Source: Chryseobacterium salivictor
GTDB taxonomy: Bacteria; Bacteroidota; Bacteroidia; Flavobacteriales; Weeksellaceae
Assembly: GCF_004359195.1 (NCBI RefSeq)
Contig: NZ_CP037954.1
Span: forward strand, 2,046,001 to 2,110,000
DNA: 64,000 nt
Reading direction: 5' to 3'
Part shown: positions 27,561 through 36,024 of the stretch, one piece after another
Layout: each line of letters begins with the position of its first letter
Numbering within the stretch: position 1 is the stretch's first letter
Notes under the pieces: generated by a model
Told to the model about the DNA's origin: nothing
Databases searched by the model: none
What the model saw: only the letters and a program-made list of their open reading frames with translations
Position numbers and translations under genes: made by a program

Positions 27561-27587
27561 GTCCCAAATTTTCATTATATTTGGGAC
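27561..27587. promoter_or_regulatory. Probable AbiEi operator: perfect inverted repeat over the -7 box
   Basis: GTCCCAAAT (27561-27569) and ATTTGGGAC (27579-27587) form perfect 9-bp arms around a 9-base spacer. A TATATTTG -7 box (27576-27583) overlaps the right arm, and the antitoxin ATG is at 27592, so the message may be nearly leaderless. AbiEi-type antitoxins are known to repress their own operon through inverted repeats. Confidence 0.75.
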
Positions 27588-27591
27588 TATT

Positions 27592-28197
27592 ATGAGGCCA
27601 AAAGTGGAACAATATATTTCAGATCAAATAGATACCCTAGAAAATGGGGCGATTTTTTTTGTGGATGATTTTTTAGATTTTGGAAATTCAGAAAGTGTGA
27701 AAAAAGCATTGCTCAGGCTTGAAGAAAAACAAAAAATTAAAAGACTATCTCACGGTATTTATTATAAGCCAAAAGTCAGTAAAATTATTGGAGAACTCAT
27801 TCCTTCGATAGAAGATATTGCAAACGCTATTGCAAGAAGAGATCACGCCAGAATTATCCCTACTGGTGCTTTTGCAGAAAACATATTGGGATTAACTACC
27901 CAAGTTCCTATGAAGTTTACATTTCTTACGGACGGAGCTGCCAGAATGATTAAAGTTGGCAACCGAACGATCAATTTCAAATCTACCGTTCCTAAAAACC
28001 TAGCTACAAAAGGGAAAATTTCTACTTTGGTTATTCAAGCTTTGAAACAAATAAAAAAAGACCATGTAGATGAGATTATTTTGAATAAAATTTCTGAACA
28101 ATTGAAAAATGAAGACCAAAATAATATTCTTCATGATGCTAAACTTGCTCCAGCGTGGATCAGAGAAATCCTTTTAAAATCACTCCATAATGAATAA
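27592..28197 (+). CDS. AbiEi-type antitoxin (DUF6088-like transcriptional regulator)
   Basis: The 201-residue protein has an N-terminal winged-helix (VDDFLDFGNSESVKKALLRL, KRLSHGIYYKPKVSKIIGEL) and the AbiEi C-terminal region (RIIPTGAFAENILGLTTQVP, FTFLTDGAARMIKVGNRTI). In type IV AbiE systems it neutralises the nucleotidyltransferase toxin and represses the operon. The frame extends 45 codons upstream, but the ATG at 27592 starts the recognised domain and sits 4 bases after the operator. Its end overlaps the toxin start by 8 bases, so translation is coupled. It is cargo between inverted IS110 copies. Confidence 0.9.
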   Translation: MRPKVEQYISDQIDTLENGAIFFVDDFLDFGNSESVKKALLRLEEKQKIKRLSHGIYYKPKVSKIIGELIPSIEDIANAIARRDHARIIPTGAFAENILGLTTQVPMKFTFLTDGAARMIKVGNRTINFKSTVPKNLATKGKISTLVIQALKQIKKDHVDEIILNKISEQLKNEDQNNILHDAKLAPAWIREILLKSLHNE

Positions 28198-29194
28198 TTG
28201 GTTTACATTAACAGGAGAGGAACAATTCGAAATAATCAATGAGACTTCTGCTCAACTTGGCTTTTCCGAAGTGGTTATCGAAAAAGATTGGTGGGTTTGT
28301 ATGGTTTTACGAGCCGTATTTCAATCGAAATATGAAAAACACATCGTTTTTAAGGGAGGGACCTCATTAAGCAAGGCGTATGCTGTTATTGAAAGGTTTT
28401 CCGAAGATGTTGATTTAATTGTTGATTATCATTTTCTCGGTTTTGATGATTTTAAATCGAAATCGCAGATCAAAAAACTTCGCAAAGCTTCCGGGCATTT
28501 TGTTATTGGCGACTTCCGAGTGGAATTAATTGATCAACTTAAAAGATTAGGGATTCCGGAAGAAATGTTCAGCATAGAATTCGACTCCAGAATTGATGAT
28601 ACCAGCGACCCAAATACTTTGGAATTATCATATCAATCAGTTGTTCCAAGTGAAACCCACATTCGAAAGAAAGTGATTATTGAGATGGGTGCAAGAGCTT
28701 TATCAGAGCCCTCTGAGAAAAGAAAAATAAGTTCGTACATCGATCAGTGTTTTAAAGACGATGATTTTGTTTTTCCTGAATTTGATGTTGAAGTTACCAT
28801 TCCAACCAAAACATTTCTGGAAAAAGTTTTTCTTCTGCATGAAGAATTTTCAAAACCGATCGAAAAAATTCGACACCATAAATTGAGCCGTCATTTGTAT
28901 GATTTAGATCGGCTCATGAATTCTGAATACGGTGAAAAAGCAATTGCCGACAAAGATTTTTTCAAGAAAATTGCCGAATTTAGAGAACTGATGAATAATG
29001 GGAGAGGGATTTCTTTTGAACATCATAAAAGGGATCGACTCAACATCATTCCTCCTGTGGAAGTGATTGATCTTTGGGAAGCAGATTATAGACAAATGCA
29101 GGAAAATATGATTGTAGGTGATAGTTTACCTTTTAATGAACTTATTGAAAAAATGCAGATTATTCAGCAAAAATTTAAAAGCAATTCAAATTGA
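28190..29194 (+). CDS. AbiEii-type nucleotidyltransferase toxin
   Basis: The 334-residue protein has the nucleotidyltransferase motif KGGTSLSKAY (residues 55-64) followed by RFSEDVDLIV with the metal-binding acids (Asp73, Asp75). Later conserved regions are KVIIEMGARA, TFLEKVFLLHEEF and HHKLSRHLYDLDRL, as in AbiEii/AbiGii toxins. These enzymes add nucleotides to tRNA or otherwise arrest growth, and can abort phage infection. Length and motif order are full. The start codon overlaps the antitoxin stop (ATGAATAA). The toxin seems intact, so the pair is probably functional. Confidence 0.92.
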   Translation: MNNWFTLTGEEQFEIINETSAQLGFSEVVIEKDWWVCMVLRAVFQSKYEKHIVFKGGTSLSKAYAVIERFSEDVDLIVDYHFLGFDDFKSKSQIKKLRKASGHFVIGDFRVELIDQLKRLGIPEEMFSIEFDSRIDDTSDPNTLELSYQSVVPSETHIRKKVIIEMGARALSEPSEKRKISSYIDQCFKDDDFVFPEFDVEVTIPTKTFLEKVFLLHEEFSKPIEKIRHHKLSRHLYDLDRLMNSEYGEKAIADKDFFKKIAEFRELMNNGRGISFEHHKRDRLNIIPPVEVIDLWEADYRQMQENMIVGDSLPFNELIEKMQIIQQKFKSNSN

Positions 29195-29363
29195 CTCGTC
29201 ATAAAATAACGAAACAGATTCACAACTTGCATGAGAGTCTTCAACAAGGCTGTTAATTGAGGTAACGGAAGAGATTTTCATTGCTCATGGATGATGGATA
29301 TTAAGCAATCAATTCCTATTTTTGCATCCTATTTAGCGAAAATTTAATACCTCCAAAAACAAC

Positions 29364-30254
29364 TTGAATAAACTCAAATATTATCTCGCGGCCCTCTTCG
29401 CATTCACCCTTTGGGGAACTTTCAGTCTGGTCTTAAAACCTTTACATGCCTATCCATCGCTAGATATTCTTTTTTACAGAGTCTTCAGTTGTGCATTGAT
29501 CATGACCCTCATATCGATCCTATTTAAACGGGCAAAACTGAGGAGTATGATCAGTTATTTCAAGTCTTTAAAAAGAAAGGACCAATGGCACATTGCAGGT
29601 TTAAATATAGGGAGTAGCGTCCTGCTGACGGCGAATTGGTTTTCTTTTATTTATGTGATGAATCATGTGAGCGTACGGGCAACTTCGGTGGCTTATTTGG
29701 TTTGCCCCATTATCACTACGGTGCTCGCTTATTTTATTCTTAAAGACCGACTGAACAAATTTCAGTGGCTGTCTGTATTTTTGAGTTTGGCTGGCTGTTT
29801 ATTGCTTTCTTACACCAGTATGATTGATATGTTTTACAGCAGTCTGATTGGTTTAACTTATGCTTGCTATCTGATCAGCCAGCATATTAATAAAAACTTA
29901 GATAAATTCCTGATCCTCAATTTTCATATTCTTTTATCCGCTGTGATTTTGTTACCCTTTTTTCCTACGTTTTCCGGGAGCATCCCTACAGACTTTAAAT
30001 TTTACTTCTATATTGAAATCATCGCTCTGTTTTACACCATCATCCCTTTATTTCTCAATTTGTATGCCTTATCAGGCATCTCTTCATCAAAGGTCGGCAT
30101 GATGCTGAATATAAATCCTATTATTGCCTTTATATTGGCAGGAGTGGTGTATCTCGAACCCTTAGGAACGCTGCAAATCTGTGCTTATGTCCTTATTTTT
30201 ATTGCGGTACTTGTTTTCAATGGAGGCCATCTGTTCAAAGTAAAAAACAATTAA
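29364..30254 (+). CDS. EamA-family (DMT) transporter, RarD-like
   Basis: The 296-residue protein has ten predicted membrane helices in two EamA repeats (first LAALFAFTLWGTFSLVLKPL; second SLIGLTYACYLISQHINKNL onward). The RarD-like features are FYRVFSCALIMT in helix 2 and NWFSFIYVMNHVSVRATSVA around helix 4. It is an inner-membrane drug/metabolite exporter of unknown substrate. The start is a TTG at 29364, and no ATG precedes helix 1. A TATTTTTG box (29317-29324) is a likely -7 element, so it has its own promoter although it rides inside the IS110-bounded segment. Confidence 0.85.
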   Translation: MNKLKYYLAALFAFTLWGTFSLVLKPLHAYPSLDILFYRVFSCALIMTLISILFKRAKLRSMISYFKSLKRKDQWHIAGLNIGSSVLLTANWFSFIYVMNHVSVRATSVAYLVCPIITTVLAYFILKDRLNKFQWLSVFLSLAGCLLLSYTSMIDMFYSSLIGLTYACYLISQHINKNLDKFLILNFHILLSAVILLPFFPTFSGSIPTDFKFYFYIEIIALFYTIIPLFLNLYALSGISSSKVGMMLNINPIIAFILAGVVYLEPLGTLQICAYVLIFIAVLVFNGGHLFKVKNN

Positions 30255-30471
30255 AGCCTCTGTAATCTCGCTCCCGCTGCGCATTTTATGACAATTCTCG
30301 TCATGTTTTCATGCTATGAATAAAAAAACTCCAAAGGTACTATCTGAAAATACAAATATTTCTTTAAGTTTTTTTATATAATTTTGCAAATGCAGAGAGG
30401 AAGCAAACTGTGATATTTCACTGGATGTTTACCTTGTATAGCCTCAGGTTAATGAGGCTATTTTTTTGCCT

Positions 30472-31518
30472 CTACGAGGCAAGCAGAGAGGGAAGCACCT
30501 GCTCCTTTTCTTGGATATTTTGTCTTTTGGGATCATAAGGCTGATTGTTTTTGTATAGCGAATAAATGATCACAAGTAATTTTTTCTGCACTGCGACATA
30601 ACTTTTCATCTTTATTCCGTGATTTGAAAATGTACGGGTATATAAATTTAGAAAGGGAGCTTCCTTGCACCTTACAACCGTAAATGCAGGCATAAACAAA
30701 ATTCGCCTGATACGAGAATTTCCTTTTTTGGATATTTTGGTTTTTCCAACCCTTTTTCCTGACTGGTTTTCTACCACATCATAACCTGCAAAAGATACAA
30801 GCTGCCTGGAACTTTCAAATAAAGAAAATCCGTTGGTTTCCGCCAACACGGTAGCCAGGGAAAGAATTCCCACTCCTTTTATCTTACATATATTCTCTGT
30901 TTTCTGCATTACTTCAGGATTGGATTCCAAATGATTTTTGATTTGTTCTTCCAGTTCTTTCAGCTGCTTTGTGAAAAGTTTGATGACCTGCTCAAGCTGT
31001 TTCACAATAGCTTTGTTGATATACATGGAATTTTTTAATGAATGAAGTTGGTTCCTATAAACCGTGATCTGCTCCTGGATATTCTGATATTGACGGGTAA
31101 ACTGTCTCAGTTCATAAAAATATTTGCCCATTGGTTCCCACAGCTTAAGGTTTTGCTCTGCTCCCATTTGTGCCAAACCTTTTGCATCAATGGAATCATT
31201 TTTCGACTTAAGCCCAAGTGCCTGCAGATACTTCTTCGCCTTATTTGGAAGAATTACCGAGACTTTGCAGGCTTTTTCAAAAAGGAAAAGTGCGCATGAC
31301 TCATAATAGACCCCTGTCGCTTCCATGCAAATCACTAAGGCAATATCTTTCTGCCTATGGTTTTTGTCAATCCAGTCTGCCAATAAATTAAACCCTGTGG
31401 GATTGTTGGAAACTGTAACAGTAGATTGAACTTTCACTTTTTGACCCATGTCGATACTGCTGAAACAGCAGTCGATTTTTTTGCTTGAAATATCAAGCCC
31501 GACGGAATATTTTAGCAT
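30472..31518 (-). CDS. IS110-family transposase, copy 2
   Basis: 348 residues with the same DEDD residues (Asp9, Glu66, Asp108, Asp111) and C-terminal ISKKGNSRIRR motif as copy 1. Differences seen by eye: Thr to Lys (VKVQST), Cys to Ser (TVSNNP), Ala to Asp (DWIDKN), Gly to Ala (FEKACK), Lys to Glu (NIQEQI) and Ala to Pro (VLPSLL). None hits a catalytic residue, so both copies may be active. The frame is intact and the noncoding left end is preserved. Confidence 0.96.
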   Translation of the reverse strand: MLKYSVGLDISSKKIDCCFSSIDMGQKVKVQSTVTVSNNPTGFNLLADWIDKNHRQKDIALVICMEATGVYYESCALFLFEKACKVSVILPNKAKKYLQALGLKSKNDSIDAKGLAQMGAEQNLKLWEPMGKYFYELRQFTRQYQNIQEQITVYRNQLHSLKNSMYINKAIVKQLEQVIKLFTKQLKELEEQIKNHLESNPEVMQKTENICKIKGVGILSLATVLAETNGFSLFESSRQLVSFAGYDVVENQSGKRVGKTKISKKGNSRIRRILFMPAFTVVRCKEAPFLNLYTRTFSNHGIKMKSYVAVQKKLLVIIYSLYKNNQPYDPKRQNIQEKEQVLPSLLAS

Positions 31519-31561
31519 AATAATTTGTTTTGTAAATAAACGATAACCAGTTTTTGCCTTT

Positions 31562-31703
31562 ACTCATATTTTATACAACATCAATCTTAAATATAGAAAG
31601 TGTTTAAGTACTAATTGAAGCTCTAGTGGTTAAAGCAAGGATGTTTTTCCTTCGGAGCGATATCGTAAAACGTATCTGTCAGGAGAACAAGTTTCATCCT
31701 TGC
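31562..31703 (-). ncRNA. Candidate bridge RNA of IS110 copy 2
   Basis: Same hairpin and guides as copy 1. The right-target guide CTCCGAAG pairs with this copy's flank CTTTGGAG through one G-T wobble. The left guide TCCTGA matches the flank TCCAGA at 5 of 6 positions. Confidence 0.7.
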
Positions 31704-31893
31704 CTGTTTATTTAATATTTATACAAAGATATGAGTCTGGAGACTTCGGAGAGCGGGAATCAAATTCACTCCTTTGAGGGCTGGGTCAAATGCATTTGAT
31801 TTTTTTTAATTCTTGAATTTTTTGCTTCATCCTTATTTATATTTTTTAATGGAATCGACGAACCTCTTTTGTTAGTTTGCTAAAATGTTTCTT

Positions 31894-32116
31894 GTTCTTT
31901 TGTCTTGAAACAAAAGAACCAAAAGTTCAAGACTGGATCTTTTTGCTAAAAAATTGAAATTTCTTCAAGAAAATCCCCAAACTCGGGCGGAAAGATAATG
32001 GGTTCTTTTGTATTTAATTTTTTGCCGCCACTCAAACAGTGGGGATTTTTATGCGGTAATCATTTAGAAGATTTGGTTGTGAAGAAATTTCAATTTTTCT
32101 TAACGCAAAAATCTCC
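31894..32116. repeat. Structured repeat, copy A
   Basis: A hairpin GTTCTTTTGT (31894-31903) / ACAAAAGAAC (31910-31919) is followed by an element bounded by imperfect inverted arms of about 32-36 bases (31935-31966 and 32081-32116, core AATTGAAATTTCTTC / GAAGAAATTTCAATT). An inner ATCCCC/GGGGAT pair lies inside. No coding potential was accepted. Confidence 0.7.
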
Positions 32117-32241
32117 TAAGTCAGTTGTTAGGTTATTTTTAGATCGAAGTTTTGGTGAGCAATTAAATTCACTCCTTTTTTTTATGCTGAGCTTATCGAA
32201 GTAAGGGTTGGGGAAAATAAATTTGGTTTTCTTTATTCTTT

Positions 32242-32466
32242 TACTTTTTGTCTTAACACAAAAAGTAACAAAAAAGTCAAGACTGGATCTTTTTGCTAAA
32301 AAATTGAAATTTCTTCAAGAAAATCCCCAAACTCGGGCGGAAAGATAATGGGTTTTTGTGTACCTAATTTTTTGCCGCCACTCAAACAGTGGGGATTTTT
32401 ATGCGGTAATCATTTAGAAGATTTGGTTGTGAAGAAATTTCAATTTTTCTTAACGCAAAAATCTCC
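32242..32466. repeat. Structured repeat, copy B
   Basis: Direct repeat of copy A at a 350-base period. The element (32285-32466) is nearly identical. The leading hairpin is TTACTTTTTGT (32242-32252) / ACAAAAAGTAA (32259-32269): both arms differ from copy A but still pair. Confidence 0.7.
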
Positions 32467-32593
32467 TAAGTCGGTATAATTCCGTTTTGGAACAGAAGTT
32501 TTTGATGAGGAATTAAATTCACTCCTTTGAGAGCTGGGAAAGTCTTCGTGTTTTTATCAAGCCTGCAGAAATACCCACTGTTATGAAACTTAA

Positions 32594-32617
32594 TTCATCG
32601 AAAAATTATTCGATGAA
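32594..32617. promoter_or_regulatory. Perfect inverted repeat upstream of the sheath gene
   Basis: TTCATCGAA (32594-32602) and TTCGATGAA (32609-32617) flank AAATTA. No T-tract follows, so it is more likely a protein site than a terminator. A TATATTTG box (32643-32650) lies just downstream and could be the promoter. Confidence 0.5.
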
Positions 32618-32744
32618 AACTTCATACTGCTGGTAGAAATATTATATTTGATTGTACTTTAGTAGGTAAACAATTATAAACAGCGATGAAGAATCATACG
32701 AAAATGTAGCATTTACAAAAATCTAAAACCAAAACATCAATTAA

Positions 32745-34316
32745 ATGAATACACTTAAAACTCCGGGCGTCTATATCATTGAAAAAAATGCATTCCCAAA
32801 CTCCGTTGTAGAAGTGGCAACCGCAGTACCCGCTTTTATAGGCTATACGGAAAAGGCGAAAAATGGGTCTAAGTCTTTAATTAACCTACCCTTCAGAATC
32901 AGTTCCTTAGCCGAATACGAACAGTATTTTGGGAAAGCTCCCCGCAAAGATTTTAGGCTGGTAAAAACTGATGTTAACAGTTTAGGCCTATCTGCCCTTA
33001 AAGATCCCGGTAAATTTGACGCCGTAAAAAATTGGACTGAGGCGATCTTTAAACCAAGTGAGCCGGACGATATACAATACTATGGTCTGACCAGAAACTA
33101 CCAATTCAATCTTTACTATCAGTTGCACTTTTTCTTTGCAAACGGTGGCGGCCCGTGTTACATTGTTTCAGTTAATGAAGGCTATAAGCAGGATTCGTTT
33201 TCTTACGATGCTTTGGTTGGAGGTATTGAACCTCTTCTGAAGGAACAGGAACCCACAATGGTTGTCATCCCCGAAGCAGTTTACCTTGAAGAACAGGAAT
33301 GCTATGACCTGCAGACGGCGATGCTGCGTCACTGCGCAACTATGGGGAACAGAATTGCAATTCTGGATATCTATAATGGTGATCAATCAAGAACAGATTC
33401 GGAAGCAGGCGACGTGATCACCACTTTCCGCGAAAAGATAGGAACTGAATTTCTAAATTATGCAGCGGCTTATTATCCCTGGCTGAATACTGCTATTATA
33501 TCAGAGAAGAATTTAGGAATTCATTCTGTTTCAAACATAGAAGACTTACAAAATATTCTGAAATCCGAAGCCGTTTTTCAAAAAGATGAAAAAAGAACAC
33601 AACAATTATTAAACTTAGCGGGAAGGATCACAAAAGAAGGACCTGAAAGTCCATCTGAAAAGGAAGAGATCCACAGAATTCTATTACAACAGAGCGTTGC
33701 GTATGCAACAATTATGAAGAAAATAGCCCATGATATCAATCTGTTACCTCCTTCTTCTGCAATGGCTGGGATTTACACCTTGGTTGACAGTACGAAGGAA
33801 GTGTGGAAAGCACCTGCAAATATTGGGCTATCGAGTGTTATAAGCCCGTCAGTTACTATTTCGCACGCCGATCAGGAAGACTTAAACCTGCCGCCGGATG
33901 GAAAAGCAATTAATGCGATCCGCTACTTTACAGGAGAAGGAATAATAGTATGGGGTGCCCGCACACTGGATGGCAATTCCTTAGACTGGAGGTATATTAA
34001 TGTCCGCAGAACGATGATCATGCTGGAAGAATCTATAAAATGCGCAGCCAGAGCTTTTGTGTTCGAACCCAACACCGCAAATACATGGGTAATTGTCCGC
34101 AGCATGGTAAGAAATTTCCTTACCGGGATATGGAAACGGGGAGGTCTTGCAGGAGCCGTCCCCGAAGATGCCTTCATTGTTTCTATAGGATTAGGGGAAA
34201 CCATGACACCGGAAGATATTCTGGAAGGCATCATGAGAATTACAGTGCTGGTAGCTATTGTCAGACCTGCCGAATTCATTGAGATCACATTCCAACAACA
34301 AATGCAAAAAAGTTAA
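32745..34316 (+). CDS. Contractile-tail sheath protein (phage-tail-like injection system)
   Basis: The 523-residue protein opens MNTLKTPGVYIIEKNAFPNS and AVPAFIGYTEKAKNG, the standard start of sheath proteins of extracellular contractile injection systems and phage-derived particles. It ends with the sheath C-terminal domain: WGARTLDGNSLDWRYINVRR, FEPNTANTWVIVRSMVRNFL and AEFIEITFQQQ. In such particles the sheath contracts to drive the inner tube through a membrane. Here it has no working partners: only the first codons of a tube gene follow before a break. Baseplate, spike, AAA ATPase and effector genes are absent from the window. The frame is intact, so it is recently orphaned or serves alone. 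Confidence 0.92.
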   Translation: MNTLKTPGVYIIEKNAFPNSVVEVATAVPAFIGYTEKAKNGSKSLINLPFRISSLAEYEQYFGKAPRKDFRLVKTDVNSLGLSALKDPGKFDAVKNWTEAIFKPSEPDDIQYYGLTRNYQFNLYYQLHFFFANGGGPCYIVSVNEGYKQDSFSYDALVGGIEPLLKEQEPTMVVIPEAVYLEEQECYDLQTAMLRHCATMGNRIAILDIYNGDQSRTDSEAGDVITTFREKIGTEFLNYAAAYYPWLNTAIISEKNLGIHSVSNIEDLQNILKSEAVFQKDEKRTQQLLNLAGRITKEGPESPSEKEEIHRILLQQSVAYATIMKKIAHDINLLPPSSAMAGIYTLVDSTKEVWKAPANIGLSSVISPSVTISHADQEDLNLPPDGKAINAIRYFTGEGIIVWGARTLDGNSLDWRYINVRRTMIMLEESIKCAARAFVFEPNTANTWVIVRSMVRNFLTGIWKRGGLAGAVPEDAFIVSIGLGETMTPEDILEGIMRITVLVAIVRPAEFIEITFQQQMQKS

Positions 34317-34338
34317 ACGAAGAAAAATTAAAACAGTC

Positions 34339-34389
34339 ATGACAGGAGCAAAACAAGACGATGCGTGGCCTTTACCAAAATTTTACTTC
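34339..34389 (+). pseudogene. Truncated tail-tube gene (first ~17 codons)
   Basis: ATG at 34339 encodes MTGAKQDDAWPLPKFYF, matching the N-terminal WPLPKFYF signature of contractile-system tube proteins. Homology ends at about 34382, where sequence belonging to the convergent gene begins. It lies 22 bases after the sheath stop, the normal sheath-tube order. Confidence 0.7.
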
Positions 34390-34937
34390 TTCAATTCATC
34401 AATTTTCCTTTTTGCATCGGTCAATGCTGTTTCAATGGTATCGCCATTGTCGATAAACAAAGTATTGTCGGAGCCCTGTTTTTCAAGTTTGATATGTCAA
34501 TTGGCCTTTCCTTTACTTACGTAATAGCCCACCTGAAAACCATCAACAGTCACGAATTTGTTTTCCCTATAATCTGAGTTGGCGGCAATATCGCTCGCTA
34601 CTTCTCCCTTCAGAACTTTTACCGCTTTTAATAATTCAATCAGATCGGAGTATTCGATAGACGCAACACTATTGCTTTATTTGCCCTCTTTGGTTATTTG
34701 ATAAATGGATGCCGTAGCTGCTCCATTTGTTATTTTTCTGACTCTTGTTTCCGCAGCGCCATCGGAGGCGGATAAGTTGGTCAGTTTATTATCCACAAAC
34801 TTGGTAATACTTCCCGTTTTTGATGCTAAGACCTCCATTTTGGTCTTTACGGTTTCTGATTCTTTTTTTATCTCCTGTCCATAGGAAAGGGTGGTGATCA
34901 AAATAATTGCGGAAACGGAGAATAATCTTTTTAGCAT
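34383..34937 (-). pseudogene. Secreted-protein gene with two in-frame nonsense codons
   Basis: From the ATG at 34937 a signal peptide (MLKRLFSVSAIILITTLSYG) and about 66 mature residues are encoded before a TAA at 34677-34679. The same frame then continues SNSVASIEYSDLIELLKAVK, reaches a TGA (in KAN-stop-HIKLEKQ, probably a former TGG), and goes on to KRKIDELKK and a TAA at 34383-34385. Without the two stops it is one 184-codon protein. No family recognised. Its stop falls exactly at the break in the tube gene. Confidence 0.75.
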
Positions 34938-35457
34938 TTTATTTATTTTTTTGAAATGGAGACCAAGTTATTTTATAAATATTTTACGGCATTATGGAAA
35001 ACCGTAATTATGTTTAATTAAATTGTTATATTTTTATAAAAATTTAAAATCAGTTTAATTATCCTTAAGGCAACAAGCGTATGACCCTATTTCTATTACT
35101 TTTTATTTTCTTACTCCTCCTCATTTTTATAAGCCAAATCAATGCGAAGAAGAAGGAAATCGCAGCAGTCACAATTAATGTCAATTTAAATGCGGCTAAT
35201 CAATATTTAGATGAAACGGTAGTAGATCGGAATGTGAAATTATTGCTATCATAGAAGCAATGAAGAACAATAAAAATCTGGAGCGGAAATGGGAATACTT
35301 TCAGGAATAAGCAGAAATTGAAATACAGGAAAGTGAAAATTGGAGGCGATTGAATGAAAAAGTGCTTATGTCAATAACACTTACGAAGTAAGACAATTAG
35401 TAATATAAAGAAATAGTGTACACTGGAAGAAAGGATCTTTATCAAAATCAAAACACA
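34938..35457. other. AT-rich interval with a small decaying ORF
   Basis: An ORF at 35081-35254 encodes MTLFLLLFIFLLLLIFISQI plus 37 polar residues. A frameshift near 35235 would add AIIEAMKNNKNLERKWEYFQ before another stop. It looks like a degenerating single-pass membrane peptide gene; confidence is low. Confidence 0.4.
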
Positions 35458-36024
35458 ATGAAAAATTATTTATTTTCTTTTATTCTTATTTTCTCTATTT
35501 TTCTCGGAGTAAAGATAAGTGCACAAGAGGTCGGATTTTCGCCTTTTCTGGGTGTTACAATTTCTAATGTCAACTTCAGAAATGGACCAAGTACTTCCGA
35601 TGATATTATAAAAAAAATTCCCGCAAATTCAACGGTTTATATTTTTTCAAAAACTGATTATAGCGGGTTTTATAAATCCATAGATGTAGAATCTGGAAAA
35701 GTAGGATGGCTGGCAAAAAATTTAGTCAAATGGAGTAAAGATGTCGATACCAGTTCTGCTGGAGGTTTTTCGAGTTTGGGAGAGACATCAGAATATAACT
35801 CAGAGTTGAAAGTCACAAATAAATCAACTAAAACAATAACACTTGTTATTTCTGATAAGACTTTTTATATATCTCCGCAATCTACCATTACCAAATTTAT
35901 TGAGCCAGGAAATAAAAATTTCACAGCCAGTGCTCCAGGAGTTATTCCCAACTCAGGGTATAAAACCTTTTCTCCTAATAATGGTTACGAATGGACATTC
36001 TGGATTGAAACGAGAAGACGTTAA
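35458..36024 (+). CDS. Secreted SH3-domain protein with a C-terminal beta-sandwich
   Basis: 188 residues from the chosen ATG. The signal peptide is MKNYLFSFILIFSIFLGVKI, followed by a bacterial SH3-like domain (about 30-90, TISNVNFRNGPSTSDDIIKK, KVGWLAKNLVKW). The C-terminal domain from about 112 (LKVTNKSTKTITLVISDKTF, ending YEWTFWIETRRR) has the same strand pattern as the end of the lipoprotein at 41929-42564. SH3b domains often bind cell wall. The frame extends 14 codons upstream without a signal sequence, so 35458 is preferred. Its stop overlaps the convergent membrane gene by 4 bases. Confidence 0.8.
   Translation: MKNYLFSFILIFSIFLGVKISAQEVGFSPFLGVTISNVNFRNGPSTSDDIIKKIPANSTVYIFSKTDYSGFYKSIDVESGKVGWLAKNLVKWSKDVDTSSAGGFSSLGETSEYNSELKVTNKSTKTITLVISDKTFYISPQSTITKFIEPGNKNFTASAPGVIPNSGYKTFSPNNGYEWTFWIETRRR

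Larger units (their letters stand above)
30335..31735 (-). mobile_element. IS110-family insertion sequence, copy 2 (1,401 bp, inverted)
   Basis: Same length and ends as copy 1 but on the opposite strand. Read on the minus strand, the flanks are TCCAGA|CT on the left and CT|TTGGAG on the right. Few substitutions separate the copies, so duplication is recent. Together the two copies bracket the AbiE pair and the EamA gene. Confidence 0.9.

Noticed and set aside
26077..31735. Classical composite transposon with target duplications
   Set aside because: IS110 elements do not make long target duplications and the outer flanks show only short similarity; a moved unit is possible but not shown.
31998..32204. 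68-codon frame inside repeat copy A
   Set aside because: It lies across the inverted arms of a noncoding repeat; the second copy breaks the frame.
34677..34679. Programmed stop-codon readthrough in the secreted-protein gene
   Set aside because: A second stop occurs later in the same frame and no recoding signal is seen, so pseudogene is simpler.
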